Assembly: GCA_947474365.1 (NCBI GenBank)
Contig: CANJIU010000041.1
Coordinates: 1-64,000, forward strand
Direction of reading: 5' to 3'
DNA from: Opitutia bacterium
GTDB taxonomy: Bacteria; Verrucomicrobiota; Verrucomicrobiia; Opitutales; Opitutaceae
Length of the DNA: 64,000 nt
The notes beneath the pieces are model-generated. The model did not search any database and was not told the origin of the DNA. It was given only the letters and a program-made list of their open reading frames with translations. Shown here one piece after another: positions 45,811-53,764 of this stretch (the first letter of the stretch is position 1; the number at the start of each line of letters is the position of its first letter). A program made the position numbers and the translations under genes.

Positions 45811-46127
45811 GGCGAAGCGTCGGTGACCCTAGCCTACGCGCGCCGAAGATTGAAAGTCTTTTGGGAGTGGGAGGGACGCTGCGCGAATCGCCTCACTCGT
45901 GGGACACACGAAGAGGACAATCGACGGTCGCATCTCACTTTCTGGACCCTGGGGACGCGACGCCCCCGTCGCGTGGCTCGAAACCGCGACGAGGGCGTCG
46001 CGGCTCCAGCAGTTGCACGATGGTGGTCGATGCGGGATTCGCCGATCCGAAAAGCGGGTTGCGCTCCCTGCGGGCCACCCATCGGACTGCGGATTGACTC
46101 ACCGACAACGCAACCCATCCTAGGCCC
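45811..46127. other. Intergenic region holding palindrome family A, copy 2
   Basis: The 317 nt between the ROK-like gene (-) and the UPF0175 gene (+) contain the family A palindrome (45956-46002) within a longer block (about 45940-46060) that closely matches the reverse complement of about 55110-55235. Short frames through it read GDATPPSRGSKPRR, the same peptide as in the frame at 55000-55404. No independent gene is evident. Confidence 0.6.
45956..46002. repeat. GC-rich palindromic repeat family A, copy 2
   Basis: The 18-nt arms are 45956-45973 (CGCGACGCCCCCGTCGCG) and 45985-46002 (CGCGACGAGGGCGTCGCG) around an 11-nt loop TGGCTCGAAAC. The loop is the reverse complement of the GTTTCGA-type loop of copies 1 and 4, so this copy is inverted relative to them. 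Confidence 0.88.
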
Positions 46128-46373
46128 ATGCTCGTGGACCTGCCCGAATCGCCCTCCGCCGCCGCCCGACTCACGCCACAGCAAGCGCGCCTTGAGCTGG
46201 CCCTGACGCTTTTCCAACAGGAAAGACTCTCTCTCGGGCTCGCGAGTGAAATGGCCGGTTTACGCGTCGCCGACATGATGCCGGAAATCTCACGCCGTCG
46301 GCTTTCATTTCACTACGGTGTCGAAGAATTCAAGGAAGACTTCGCCTCATTGAGCCAGGCGCCCGGTACGTGA
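46128..46373 (+). CDS. UPF0175-family antitoxin
   Basis: The 81-residue protein matches the UPF0175 family: QQARLELALTLFQQERLSLG, LASEMAGLRVADMM and YGVEEFKEDFASL. These DNA-binding-like antitoxins usually precede a PIN-domain toxin. Its stop (46371-46373) overlaps the GTG start of the toxin by 4 nt, typical of such pairs. It would bind the toxin and repress its own promoter. Confidence 0.85.
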   Translation: MLVDLPESPSAAARLTPQQARLELALTLFQQERLSLGLASEMAGLRVADMMPEISRRRLSFHYGVEEFKEDFASLSQAPGT

Positions 46374-46648
46374 TCGTAGTCGGCGATTCATCGATCCTGA
46401 TCGCGCTCGAACGCATCGGGCAACAGGAACTGCTTCACTCGCTCTACGGACAAGTGCATGTACCGGACGCCGTCTGGCGTGAGGTTTTCGAATCCGATTC
46501 GCCGAGGCCCTCACCCCTTCCCCTGTGGATTGTACGCCATCAGGTGCGTGCTCCTTTGGCCGGAGAATCGCTCCGAGACCGTCTCGACCAAGGGGAAATC
46601 GAAGCCATCTTGCTGGCTCGCGAACTCATCTCGCGGGACTGCAGCTAG
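46370..46648 (+). pseudogene. PIN-domain toxin (DUF3368 type), C-terminally truncated
   Basis: The GTG at 46370 opens a 92-residue frame that begins with the PIN motif VVGDSSILIALERIG (first catalytic Asp) and continues through HVPDAVWREVF and LDQGEIEAILLARELISRD (second acidic residue, Glu of GEIEA). Full-length DUF3368 toxins are about 150-160 residues and carry a further Asp-containing segment (usually VLIDE-like) after this point. Here the frame ends at TAG after RDCS. The last third, including the distal acidic site, is missing. It is probably inactive, although the antitoxin is intact. Confidence 0.72.
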
Positions 46649-46780
46649 TCGGACTGTTTCAACCTCTAGTTTGACCTTCGCTCCTGCTTTCAGCTCAATC
46701 AACGAGCCAAACGTGGTTTGGTGAAATCGGGCCAGAAATTTGACAACATAGCCTCAGGCCCGAAAGGCGATGTACGAAAA

Positions 46781-46808
46781 AGCCGACGGCGGATCCTTTC
46801 CGTCGGCT
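46781..46808 (-). terminator. Rho-independent terminator of the 187-aa gene
   Basis: A 9-bp stem (AGCCGACGG at 46781-46789 with CCGTCGGCT at 46800-46808) is followed on the minus strand by TTTTT (46780-46776). It lies 56 nt past the stop of the gene at 46865-47428. Confidence 0.82.
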
Positions 46809-46864
46809 CGTTTATCTGGCGGAGGCGCGGCCGTCTGCAGTCAGTCGCGCCCCTGCACTCGGCT

Positions 46865-47428
46865 TCAAGGGTACAGCTGGTTTTTCACCCCCTTGTTGCC
46901 GGGCCAGTCGACGGCCGTGACCTCGATGATCAGGTTCGTCCCCGCCGCGACCGCCGTCGTCGCAGTGTAGACCCAACCGTCGAACAATGGCGCGGCCGGC
47001 CCTTCCTCGAGCACGGTGCCGGCGCTTTTGCGCACCTTGACCTCGACCTTGCGCACCGCGACGTCGTCATCGGCCATGATGGCGATTTTGTCGCCCACGC
47101 GCCCGTTGTAGTTCGACATGTCGACCTTCTGCACCGTGGGCGGGCGGAAGAAATCGCCGACCGCCAGGGCGCGGGCATCCTTGTTCTTCGCCTGCGCCGC
47201 CGCCTCGTAGACCACGCGCGTCTCCGGATCCGCCAGCGCGCCCTTGGCATAGTTCAGGGCCTCCTTGAACACCGCCTGCTGCGCGAGTTGATCCGAGGTT
47301 GGTGGCGGCCGCCGCAGCGTGCGGGGCCGCAACACGGCCTGCATCTGCCCGCAGACCCGCCGGAACACCATGTCGCCCACGCGCCCCTGGAGGTGCTGCG
47401 TGAGAGAGTTCATGTCGACTTTAGCCAT
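46865..47428 (-). CDS. Protein of unknown function (187 aa)
   Basis: The ATG at 47428 is preferred because GGAGGGCACTCCC precedes it. The 187-residue protein begins MAKVDMNSLTQHLQGRVGDM and continues VFRRVCGQMQAVLRP. The C-terminal half is beta-rich (GRVGDKIAIMADDDVAVRKV, WVYTATTAVAAGTNLIIEV TAVDWPGN). No signal peptide or membrane helix is present. The opening is reminiscent of small phage- or secretion-associated proteins, but I cannot name the family. It has its own terminator and overlaps a short upstream frame by 8 nt. Confidence 0.72.
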   Translation of the reverse strand: MAKVDMNSLTQHLQGRVGDMVFRRVCGQMQAVLRPRTLRRPPPTSDQLAQQAVFKEALNYAKGALADPETRVVYEAAAQAKNKDARALAVGDFFRPPTVQKVDMSNYNGRVGDKIAIMADDDVAVRKVEVKVRKSAGTVLEEGPAAPLFDGWVYTATTAVAAGTNLIIEVTAVDWPGNKGVKNQLYP

Positions 47429-47714
47429 GGGAGTGCCCTCCGAGGTTGATGGTGGCGGAACGTCCCAGGCCGAGCATCGGCAGATTTCTGGGGTGTTCAC
47501 CCGGTGCGGATTCGAGATGGAGTCGAGGACGATTCGAGCACGATTCGAGGACGATTCGGGCAGGAGCCGGCGGACGACGGGACGGGTTCTGGGTGGGACC
47601 GACCGGCGCCGTGGCGACGGCGACGATCGGATTGACGGGGAGAGCCGAGCTAATCGGCTCCCGGCGGCCGGATTGCTCCGCCGCGTTGGACTCTGGCTGT
47701 ACTGTATCTTTCAT
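47421..47714 (-). CDS. Possible short coupled gene upstream of the 187-aa protein
   Basis: An ATG at 47714 follows an A-rich leader (CAAAACCAACAAAACAAA) unlike the surrounding GC-rich DNA, and opens a 97-residue frame ending 8 nt inside the next gene. The product begins MKDTVQPESNAAEQSGR, is Pro/Arg/Ser-rich and ends NLGGHSHG. No domain is recognised. The leader and overlap favour a real coupled gene; the composition and 11-bp tandem repeats within it (47529-47561) argue for caution. Confidence 0.45.
   Translation of the reverse strand: MKDTVQPESNAAEQSGRREPISSALPVNPIVAVATAPVGPTQNPSRRPPAPARIVLESCSNRPRLHLESAPGEHPRNLPMLGLGRSATINLGGHSHG
47529..47561. repeat. Three tandem 11-bp units
   Basis: Three consecutive units, ACGATTCGAGC, ACGATTCGAGG and ACGATTCGGGC, with a related ATTCGAGATGG just before. 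The unit is not a multiple of 3, so no peptide repeat results. They lie inside the short frame at 47421-47714. Confidence 0.75.
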
Positions 47715-47839
47715 TTTGTTTTGTTGGTTTTGAATTCGCCCGAACCCGACCGGCTGGCCCCCGGGTCGTTCTGACCTTCGGGCCCTCCGGTCTTCGCGGG
47801 CGTGGTGCCAGAATAGCGCAAACCCGGCGCGGGGGTGCA

Positions 47840-47876
47840 TTGGGAAAAACCCAAGCCTGGCTTGGGTTTTTCCCAA
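47840..47876. repeat. Perfect 18-bp inverted repeat with 1-nt loop
   Basis: TTGGGAAAAACCCAAGCC (47840-47857), a single T, then its exact complement (47859-47876). The stem contains two self-similar parts (GGGAAAAACCC). Downstream no T-run extends beyond the arm. It may act as a bidirectional terminator or be a small mobile repeat. Confidence 0.85.
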
Positions 47877-48146
47877 CTTGACAAACGCCAATTCCGATCG
47901 GGAAAGCGCCGCAGGGAGGGCTTCCATCGACCGGAACCGATCAGGTTCAACCCTCTACCACACCTCCGGTCCCAGAAATATGGCCTGCACTTGCGCGACG
48001 CGCGGCGTCGAAGCAATCCCACTGGATCGCCATCGCGTGACGCCAACAGTCAAACCGTTACGGGCGATCGGCGCGGAGCATGGAGGCGGCCGAGCGGACG
48101 GAAATAACGCCTCGGAGGATTTGGCCGAACTGAGTGCTCGGGAGCC

Positions 48147-48196
48147 GCGACGAATCGTTCGCGTTTTCAATCCACGCGACGAGGGCGTCGAGTCCC
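48147..48196. repeat. GC-rich palindromic repeat family A, copy 3 (decayed)
   Basis: The right arm CGCGACGAGGGCGTCGAG (about 48175-48192) and loop GTTTTCAATCCA resemble the other copies, but the left arm (CGCGACGAATCGTTCGCG, about 48147-48164) has diverged and pairs imperfectly. It lies upstream of the SDR gene end. Confidence 0.6.
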
Positions 48197-48250
48197 CCGT
48201 TTTCAAACACGGGTGTCGAAAGACTGGAAGCCCTCACCGCCGCCCGTTTT

Positions 48251-49102
48251 TCAAATCCCCGACGACGCCAAAAAACCTCCGTCCACCGGTAACGTCACCC
48301 CGGTCACGAAGCCGGCGCGATCGTCGTCGAGCAGCCAGCAGACCGCACCGAGCAACTCGTTCGCCTCGCCGAAGCGCTTGAGCGGCGTGTGGCCCATGAC
48401 GTTTTGCCCGCGCGCCGTCAGTCCGCCCTCGGGCGTCAGGAGAATTTTCTTGCTGCGCTCATTCACGAAGAAACCGGGGGCAACGCCGTTCACCCGGATG
48501 CCCGCCGGCGCGAGATAAACGGCGAGCCATTGCGTGAAGTTCACCACGCCGGCCTTGGCCATCGCGTACGCCGGCACGCGCGTGAGCGGCCGGTAGCTGT
48601 TCATCGAGGCAAAATTCAGAATCGAACCGCGGCCGAGCGCCGCCATCTCGCGCCCGAACACCTGACACGGAATCACGGTGCCGAGCGTGTTGATGCGCAC
48701 GACGTCGTCGAAACGGGCCAGGTTCAGGTCGAAGAAGCCGCGCGTGCCAGCGGGTTTGTCGGCCGCAAGCTCCGACGGAGAAAACTCCGTGAGCGTCGTC
48801 ACCGCGTCGGGCTGATTACCGCCGGCGCCGTTGATCAGAAAATGGCAGGCGCCGAGTTCGCGCGTGACGGTCGCGCGGGCGCGTTCGACGGCGGCGGCGT
48901 CGACCACATCGCACGCGACGGGGAGCGCCGTGCCGCCGGCGGTGCGAATTTCGGCGGCGACGCCTTCGAGCGAGGCGAGCGTGCGGCCGAGCAAGGCGAC
49001 GCGGGCGCCCTGTCGAGCGAGTTCTTTGGCCACTGCGGAACATAACGTGCCACCCGCACCGGTGACCACGGCCGTTTTACCTGAGAAACACGACGAATTC
49101 AT
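48251..49102 (-). CDS. SDR oxidoreductase, probable D-mannonate/fructuronate reductase
   Basis: The 283-residue protein has the SDR cofactor motif AVVTGAGGTLCSAVAKEL (about residues 11-28), NGAGGN, and the catalytic Ser/Tyr/Lys set in SMNSYRPLTRVPAYAMAKAG. A segment after FSPSELAADKPAGTRGFFDL is longer than in generic SDRs and is typical of the D-mannonate oxidoreductase group. It would interconvert D-fructuronate and D-mannonate in the cytoplasm. The uxaC gene on the same strand supports this. A 573-nt repeat-filled gap separates them. Confidence 0.78.
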   Translation of the reverse strand: MNSSCFSGKTAVVTGAGGTLCSAVAKELARQGARVALLGRTLASLEGVAAEIRTAGGTALPVACDVVDAAAVERARATVTRELGACHFLINGAGGNQPDAVTTLTEFSPSELAADKPAGTRGFFDLNLARFDDVVRINTLGTVIPCQVFGREMAALGRGSILNFASMNSYRPLTRVPAYAMAKAGVVNFTQWLAVYLAPAGIRVNGVAPGFFVNERSKKILLTPEGGLTARGQNVMGHTPLKRFGEANELLGAVCWLLDDDRAGFVTGVTLPVDGGFLASSGI

Positions 49103-49149
49103 GGAGGAAAAGAAAATCGGGACGACCTAAGCCGGGACGATTCATTTGA

Positions 49150-49301
49150 ACCACGGATGGACACGAATAAACACGGATGCTCAGAGCAAGTCGTGCCGGT
49201 CCGTGCGGATTCCTGGCGGTCACCGTTCGGTGGCGTTTCGGATTTCCAACGGTGGCTGGTTCTCGCCTCTGTATCCGTGTCCATTCGTGTCCATCCGAGG
49301 T
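49150..49301. repeat. Inverted repeat of the ACCACGGATGGACACG type
   Basis: Arms of 29 nt at 49150-49178 (ACCACGGATGGACACGAATA...) and 49273-49301 (complement reads ACCTCGGATGGACACGAATG...) pair with three mismatches around a 94-nt centre. I recall the same end motif dispersed widely in bacteria. It is the first of three different repeats in the gap before uxaC. Confidence 0.75.
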
Positions 49302-49320
49302 TTTCTTCTGCTTGGTTGCG

Positions 49321-49460
49321 GCTAAGGGTGCGTCGGAAAAGACCACCGGCAGGTAGGGACGCTCCTCTGCTCTGAGGTTTCCGGTTTTCGGAACGAGACT
49401 CCCACCGGTCTTGCGGACGGCTCGGAGAGCCGTCCCTACCTTTTTCGACGCAGGCTAAGG
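49321..49460. repeat. Palindromic repeat family B, copy 2
   Basis: This matches copy 1 (134-263) along its length: GGTAGGGACG, CCGGTTTTCG, CTTGCGGACG and CTCGGAGA in the same order, ending CCTTTTTCGACGC. Terminal arms (GCGTCGGAAAAG and complement) are imperfect. GGCTAAGG occurs at both ends. Confidence 0.75.
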
Positions 49461-49477
49461 AATTTTCCCCGACAAGC

Positions 49478-49590
49478 GGGCCGCAAAAAGGCGCAAAAAA
49501 TCGGAGGGCGAAACAATGTCTCGAGGCGCCTATAGGCGCGCGGAAATCCTCCGCCGGCCGGACATAAGCCTCTTGCGCTTTTTTGCGGCC
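49478..49590. repeat. Inverted repeat of the GGCCGCAAAAAAGCGCAAGA type
   Basis: The left arm GGCCGCAAAAAGGCGCAAAA (49479-49498) pairs imperfectly with the right arm at 49571-49590, whose complement is GGCCGCAAAAAAGCGCAAGA. Spacer 72 nt. It is the third repeat stacked upstream of the uxaC end; the remaining 49591-49675 shows nothing identifiable. Confidence 0.65.
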
Positions 49591-49675
49591 ATCTGGCTTG
49601 GGCTGTTGGGTTGCGGCGTCGCCCGGCTGGGCATCATTGCGGCAAAAAGCGCCTGGGTCGATTGCGTGCATCGAA

Positions 49676-51073
49676 TCAGAGCGAAAGGTACCGCCGGGCG
49701 TTCTCCGACGAGACGGCGTGCACGAGCGGACCGAGTTCGTTGAGATCGGAGGGCATTGCGCCCGCCTCGGCCTGCTCGCCGAGCCAGTCGCACAAGACGC
49801 GCCGGAAATATTCGTGACGCGCCATCGAGAGCAGGCTGCGCGAGTCCGTCGTCATGCCAATAAAGACCGCGAGCAGACCGTAATTCGCAATCGCCTCGAG
49901 CTGCGCCCGCATGCCCGCGGCGTGATCGTTGAACCACCATGCCGGGCCGAGTTGAATTTTTCCCGGCACGCCGTCTTCCACGAAGGAGCCGGCCAGCACG
50001 GCAAGCGGCGCAAAATCCGCCGGGTGGAGCGGATAGAGAATCGTCCGCGGCAACGCCCCTTCCGTTTCCAAATCGTCGAGCCAGGCGATGAGACTCGGCA
50101 CATCGCAGGCGCTCCCGATGCCCGCGTAGCCGCCTGCGGGTCCCGCGAGCCGACGCAGCCGCGAACTCGTGCGGCGCTGCGCCCCGAGATGAAGCTGCAT
50201 GATCCAGCCGCGCCGCGCGTACTCTGCCCCGAGAAAACGCAACAGGCCCGACTGCAGTCGCACTGTATCGACCGTCGAAAGGACCCCTCCCCCGAGCCGC
50301 CGCGCGAACAGCCCCGCCGTGTCCGCGTCGCTCAGGACGACATAGGAAAAATCATCGAGCCCATGATCCGCCAGTCGGCAGCCCGCGCCCCCAAAGACAT
50401 CCAGCCGCCGTCCTACCGCAGCACGAAACGCGTCGTAGTCCAGGATCGCGCCGCCGGTCGCCTCCCCGAGCTGTCGCACCCAGGTGGGAAACACCGGCGC
50501 TTCCACCGCCACCACATCGTCGGAGCGCAGCGACGGGAGCACGCGGAGCGCCCCACCCTCGCGCGCCATTTGCGCGTGAGGCGAAAGATCGTCGAGCAGG
50601 CGGTCCGAAGTGCAGACACACGCCACGCCGCGCTGCGCGAGCAGTCCGCGCGCGGTGAAGCCGGGCTCGGCCAGGCGCGCGTTGCACGCGTCCCACGTGC
50701 GCTGGGCCGTCGCCGCGGTAAGCGGCTCGTCGAGGTCGAAATACCGCTTCAATTCCAGCGCAGTCCAATGGTGCAACGGGTTCCCCAGCGTCTGCGGCAC
50801 CGTCGCCGCCCAGGCGTCGAATTTCTCGCGTTCCGATGCCGCACCCGTGATCAGGTGCTCCGGCACGCCGGCGATGCGCATCGCGCGATGTTTGTACGGA
50901 TCACCCGTGACCCAGAGCTGGGCGATATTTTCAAACCGTCGGTCGGCCGCGAGGTCGCGCGGGTCGAGGTGGCAATGGTAATCGATGATCGGTGCCGGGC
51001 TCGCGAAGTCGCGATACAGGCGCCGGGCCGTCGCAGAGCGCAGCAGGAAATCGTCGTGAACGAAGGAACTCAC
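49676..51073 (-). CDS. uxaC: Glucuronate isomerase UxaC
   Basis: The 465-residue protein is of normal UxaC length (about 470). The metal-binding His33-x-His35 is in IIDYHCHLDPRDLAADRRFE without its end, and RFENIAQLWVTGDPYKHRAM, WTALELKRYF and NELGPLVHAVSSENARRYLS are family hallmarks. It interconverts D-glucuronate/D-fructuronate and D-galacturonate/D-tagaturonate in the cytoplasm. It follows the RraA-like gene by 24 nt and the whole minus-strand locus leads into it, so uronates released by the lyase and hydrolases are its likely substrates. Confidence 0.92.
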   Translation of the reverse strand: MSSFVHDDFLLRSATARRLYRDFASPAPIIDYHCHLDPRDLAADRRFENIAQLWVTGDPYKHRAMRIAGVPEHLITGAASEREKFDAWAATVPQTLGNPLHHWTALELKRYFDLDEPLTAATAQRTWDACNARLAEPGFTARGLLAQRGVACVCTSDRLLDDLSPHAQMAREGGALRVLPSLRSDDVVAVEAPVFPTWVRQLGEATGGAILDYDAFRAAVGRRLDVFGGAGCRLADHGLDDFSYVVLSDADTAGLFARRLGGGVLSTVDTVRLQSGLLRFLGAEYARRGWIMQLHLGAQRRTSSRLRRLAGPAGGYAGIGSACDVPSLIAWLDDLETEGALPRTILYPLHPADFAPLAVLAGSFVEDGVPGKIQLGPAWWFNDHAAGMRAQLEAIANYGLLAVFIGMTTDSRSLLSMARHEYFRRVLCDWLGEQAEAGAMPSDLNELGPLVHAVSSENARRYLSL

Positions 51074-51097
51074 GGGGAGGAACGATTACGCTGTGGC

Positions 51098-51808
51098 TCA
51101 GAAGTAGCCACCACGCTTTACGATCTCGGTGGCGGACATGCCTTCCTTGATCCACTTCTTCAGCTGGGACTCGCCGTTGGCAATTTCCTCGGAGCGGAGG
51201 AGGATCGGCACGCAGATGTCGCGCGGTACCACGATGACGCCGTCGATGTCGCCGAAGATCAAGTCACCCGGCTGGATGAACACCTCGCCGATGCGGATCT
51301 GGGTCTGCCACGCGCTGATGCGGAAGCGACCGAGCATGCCGTTGGAGTTGCGATAGCGCACCCAGAGCGGGAAGCCGAGTTCGAGGACCTTGTCGGTGTC
51401 GCGGACGCCGCCGTCGACCGCCGCCCCGCGGACCTTTTTCCGCTGCGCGGCCATCGTCATGCACTCGCCCCATTGCGTGGACTCGTCGTCATTGCTGGTG
51501 TCCCAGACCACGAAGGAATTTTCCTTCAGGGAATCGAGCATCTCGGCGCGCTGCGCCATCTCGTTTTTCAATTCGAGATTCTTCGCACCCTTGATGGTGA
51601 ACGCGAAGCCGGCCACGCGCTGGTGGTCGCGCAGCGGCATGATCCCGTTGGGGAGAATCTGGCACGTGAGCATGTTCTCCCGCAGCACATCGTTCACCGC
51701 GGCGGTGAAGATCTTTTCGTAGCGCTGGCAGATTTCCAGTTCCGGGAGTTCGAGGGGGGAATCGGGGTGCGCGACCCGCGATGCCTTGAGTTGGTCGAGT
51801 TTCATCAT
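51098..51808 (-). CDS. RraA-family protein
   Basis: The 236-residue protein has the RraA fold core: VNDVLRENMLTCQILPNGI, RKKVRGAAVDGGVRDTDKVL (the usual G-G-x-R-D active-site loop) and PGDLIFGDIDGVIVVPRDIC. Relatives are either RNase E regulators or oxaloacetate/4-hydroxy-2-oxoglutarate-type aldolases; the conserved Arg-Asp of the loop favours a catalytic role. It lies between uxaC and the heparinase-type lyase, hinting at cleavage of a sugar-acid intermediate. Start at the first of two adjacent ATGs. Confidence 0.78.
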   Translation of the reverse strand: MMKLDQLKASRVAHPDSPLELPELEICQRYEKIFTAAVNDVLRENMLTCQILPNGIMPLRDHQRVAGFAFTIKGAKNLELKNEMAQRAEMLDSLKENSFVVWDTSNDDESTQWGECMTMAAQRKKVRGAAVDGGVRDTDKVLELGFPLWVRYRNSNGMLGRFRISAWQTQIRIGEVFIQPGDLIFGDIDGVIVVPRDICVPILLRSEEIANGESQLKKWIKEGMSATEIVKRGGYF

Positions 51809-51865
51809 GTTGGTTTGGATGCCACAGGGGCAAAGGTGAGGGTGAAGTGAACGGTCGGTCGGGTT

Positions 51866-53758
51866 CTACGGACGAATCGCCCGGGCGCCCGCGCCGGACG
51901 AGCCCGGGGCTGCGACGACCCCAAGACGCGCCGTCGCGTTCGCCGGCGTGTCGACATGGATCACGATGCGACGGAGGCCGGGGTTCGGTGAATCCCAGGC
52001 GTGGCGCGGTTGCGAAACGTCGTCGACTTCGAGGCGGGCGCCGCGATCGGACGTGAACCGGAAACGGAGGGTTTCGCCGTCTTGACGAAGGATGGCACCT
52101 CCGGTCACGGGCGTGACCTCGGCGCAGGTGAGCCACTGAAAGGTAACGTGCGTCGCGGTGGTGAGTGTCGTCCACTCATCCTCGATGGAGACGGAGCGAT
52201 CGGGGTTTAGCCGGATGCGCCGTTGCGCGCGTGCGACCTGACCGCGAACGACCGGGGACAAATCCACCGCGAAGCCGGGCGCGCCAGAGCTGGACGGAGA
52301 AAGCGGTTGAAGTTCGGCTTTTGCCGAGACGAGCGGCGGCGCGCCGTCAAAGCGCAGCAGGTTGTGGCTTTCCGGCCCTGAGCGGAAAATGCTCCAGCGT
52401 CTGCTCGCCTGCGTGGTCTTGAACAAATCGGCAGCCATGCCGTTGGCGCGGGCGTGCGGATAACTCTCGCGCCCGAAATCGACGGCCCAGCGCACGCCGT
52501 CGGCTTCCAGGATGAACGAGCCGGCATCCATGTGCGCGTGCGAGTCGTCGGCCTGGCCGGCCTTGATGCCCACGAAGGTGGCGCGCGGGTCGTTCCACTT
52601 CGAACGGAGCACGGCCTGCGGCTGCGAGCCGCCTTCGCTCCACCACACGAGTGGAGGCGAGGACGCCGGAGCCGGTGCAAGCGACGGATCGCGCCAGATC
52701 AACGCGAGGGACAACAGACGGCTGGCATCGCTGCGCGGATCGCCGGCCGTGATGGCGTCGGCGAGGGTCTTGAGGTTGGCGATTTCGCGCGCCACCAGGT
52801 CACCGCGACGCAGTTCACGGGCGAACCAGAAGAGAATCGGTTCGAAGCCCAGGCCGGAGCCGTTGTCGCCAAAGTTGTAGAGCAACCCGCTCGGCGCGGT
52901 CATCTGCAATGTATAGTCGGCGGTCTTGAGAAACCCGGGAGCACGCTCGAGTCCCGTCGTGGTGCCGAGCGCCGTGCGCATCGACTCGGCAAGCAGGGCA
53001 TAAAACGTTGTGCCGTAGGCCCAGTAATCGGGTCCCTCGGAGTAGGCGCCGACGGGTGCGTAGAGTTCGGCGTAGCGCGGCAGGTTTTTGAGCGCGCGTT
53101 CGACGATCTGTTGGGCGAGGGCGGGCTCGCGCTCGGCGACCACGAGCGCGGCCGCAACCAAGCCGCCATGACAGACGGCCGTCCAATTGTTGTTTCCGCT
53201 CACCCAGGTTTTCTCGTCGGCGATAAGCGTCGACGGTTTCAACGCCTTCTGCACCAGCGCGGCGGCGAACCGTTCGCGTTCGTCGGCAGTGAGCGCATCG
53301 TGGAGCCAGTCCAGCCCGGTTGCGAGTCCAAGTGCGCCCTCGGCCGTGTCGAGAAAGTGCTGCGGATACCAGTTCGGCAGCTCGGCCATCGTGCGCATCT
53401 CGTGTTTGGCCCGCCCGAGAAAACGGACGTCGCCGGTAATCCGATACATCATCGCCAACGACAGGATGCGCCCCTGAGCCTGGCGCATCGGGCCGTGCCA
53501 GAACGCGCCGGTGTCGACGTACGCGACCGGCGGCTGGTCGAGCAGACGTTCGGCGGAATTTTTCACCACCGTGAAAATCTGCTGAGAAACCGGATCCTCC
53601 CTGACCTGCTGCTGCAATGCCGTCCAGCGGGCTGCGTCGGCGAAGAGTCGCGGATGCGGGGTGAGCCTGGCCCAGTCGATCTCGGCGCCAGCAGCGTCGA
53701 CGACGAGGAGGATGGCGCAACAGAATCCGCCCACCGGACCTAATGGGGAAGGCTTCAT
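51866..53758 (-). CDS. Secreted heparinase II/III-type polysaccharide lyase
   Basis: The 630-residue protein has a signal peptide (about residues 1-25), an alpha/alpha-toroid domain (about 30-380; NWYPQHFLDTAEGALGLATG, SGNNNWTAVCHGGLVAAALV) and a C-terminal beta-sandwich with the heparinase II/III signature DDSHAHMDAGSFILEADGV followed by WAVDFGRESY. This group cleaves uronic acid-containing polymers by beta-elimination. Substrates range from heparin to alginate and ulvan and cannot be fixed here. It precedes uxaC/RraA in the reading order and shares the strand with receptors and hydrolases of the same locus. Confidence 0.86.
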   Translation of the reverse strand: MKPSPLGPVGGFCCAILLVVDAAGAEIDWARLTPHPRLFADAARWTALQQQVREDPVSQQIFTVVKNSAERLLDQPPVAYVDTGAFWHGPMRQAQGRILSLAMMYRITGDVRFLGRAKHEMRTMAELPNWYPQHFLDTAEGALGLATGLDWLHDALTADERERFAAALVQKALKPSTLIADEKTWVSGNNNWTAVCHGGLVAAALVVAEREPALAQQIVERALKNLPRYAELYAPVGAYSEGPDYWAYGTTFYALLAESMRTALGTTTGLERAPGFLKTADYTLQMTAPSGLLYNFGDNGSGLGFEPILFWFARELRRGDLVAREIANLKTLADAITAGDPRSDASRLLSLALIWRDPSLAPAPASSPPLVWWSEGGSQPQAVLRSKWNDPRATFVGIKAGQADDSHAHMDAGSFILEADGVRWAVDFGRESYPHARANGMAADLFKTTQASRRWSIFRSGPESHNLLRFDGAPPLVSAKAELQPLSPSSSGAPGFAVDLSPVVRGQVARAQRRIRLNPDRSVSIEDEWTTLTTATHVTFQWLTCAEVTPVTGGAILRQDGETLRFRFTSDRGARLEVDDVSQPRHAWDSPNPGLRRIVIHVDTPANATARLGVVAAPGSSGAGARAIRP

Positions 53759-53764
53759 GGCGAC

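Larger units (their letters stand above)
47715..48250. other. Intergenic region with a perfect palindrome and palindrome family A, copy 3
   Basis: The 536 nt between the short frame and the SDR gene hold the perfect palindrome at 47840-47876 and a decayed copy of family A at 48147-48196. Nothing else in the interval reads as a convincing gene. Confidence 0.5.

Noticed and set aside
46511-46702. Minus-strand frame just after the truncated PIN toxin
   Set aside because: The first residues look natural, but it lacks an ATG start and overlaps the toxin; better explained as the remnant of another gene or chance.
47529-47561. Tandem 11-mers as a CRISPR array
   Set aside because: Three contiguous short units with no spacers and no cas genes.
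49583-51850. 755-codon open frame on the plus strand opposite uxaC and the RraA-like gene
   Set aside because: It is the antisense of well-supported genes; its product is Arg/His-rich with no domain. GC-rich DNA leaves long antisense frames open.
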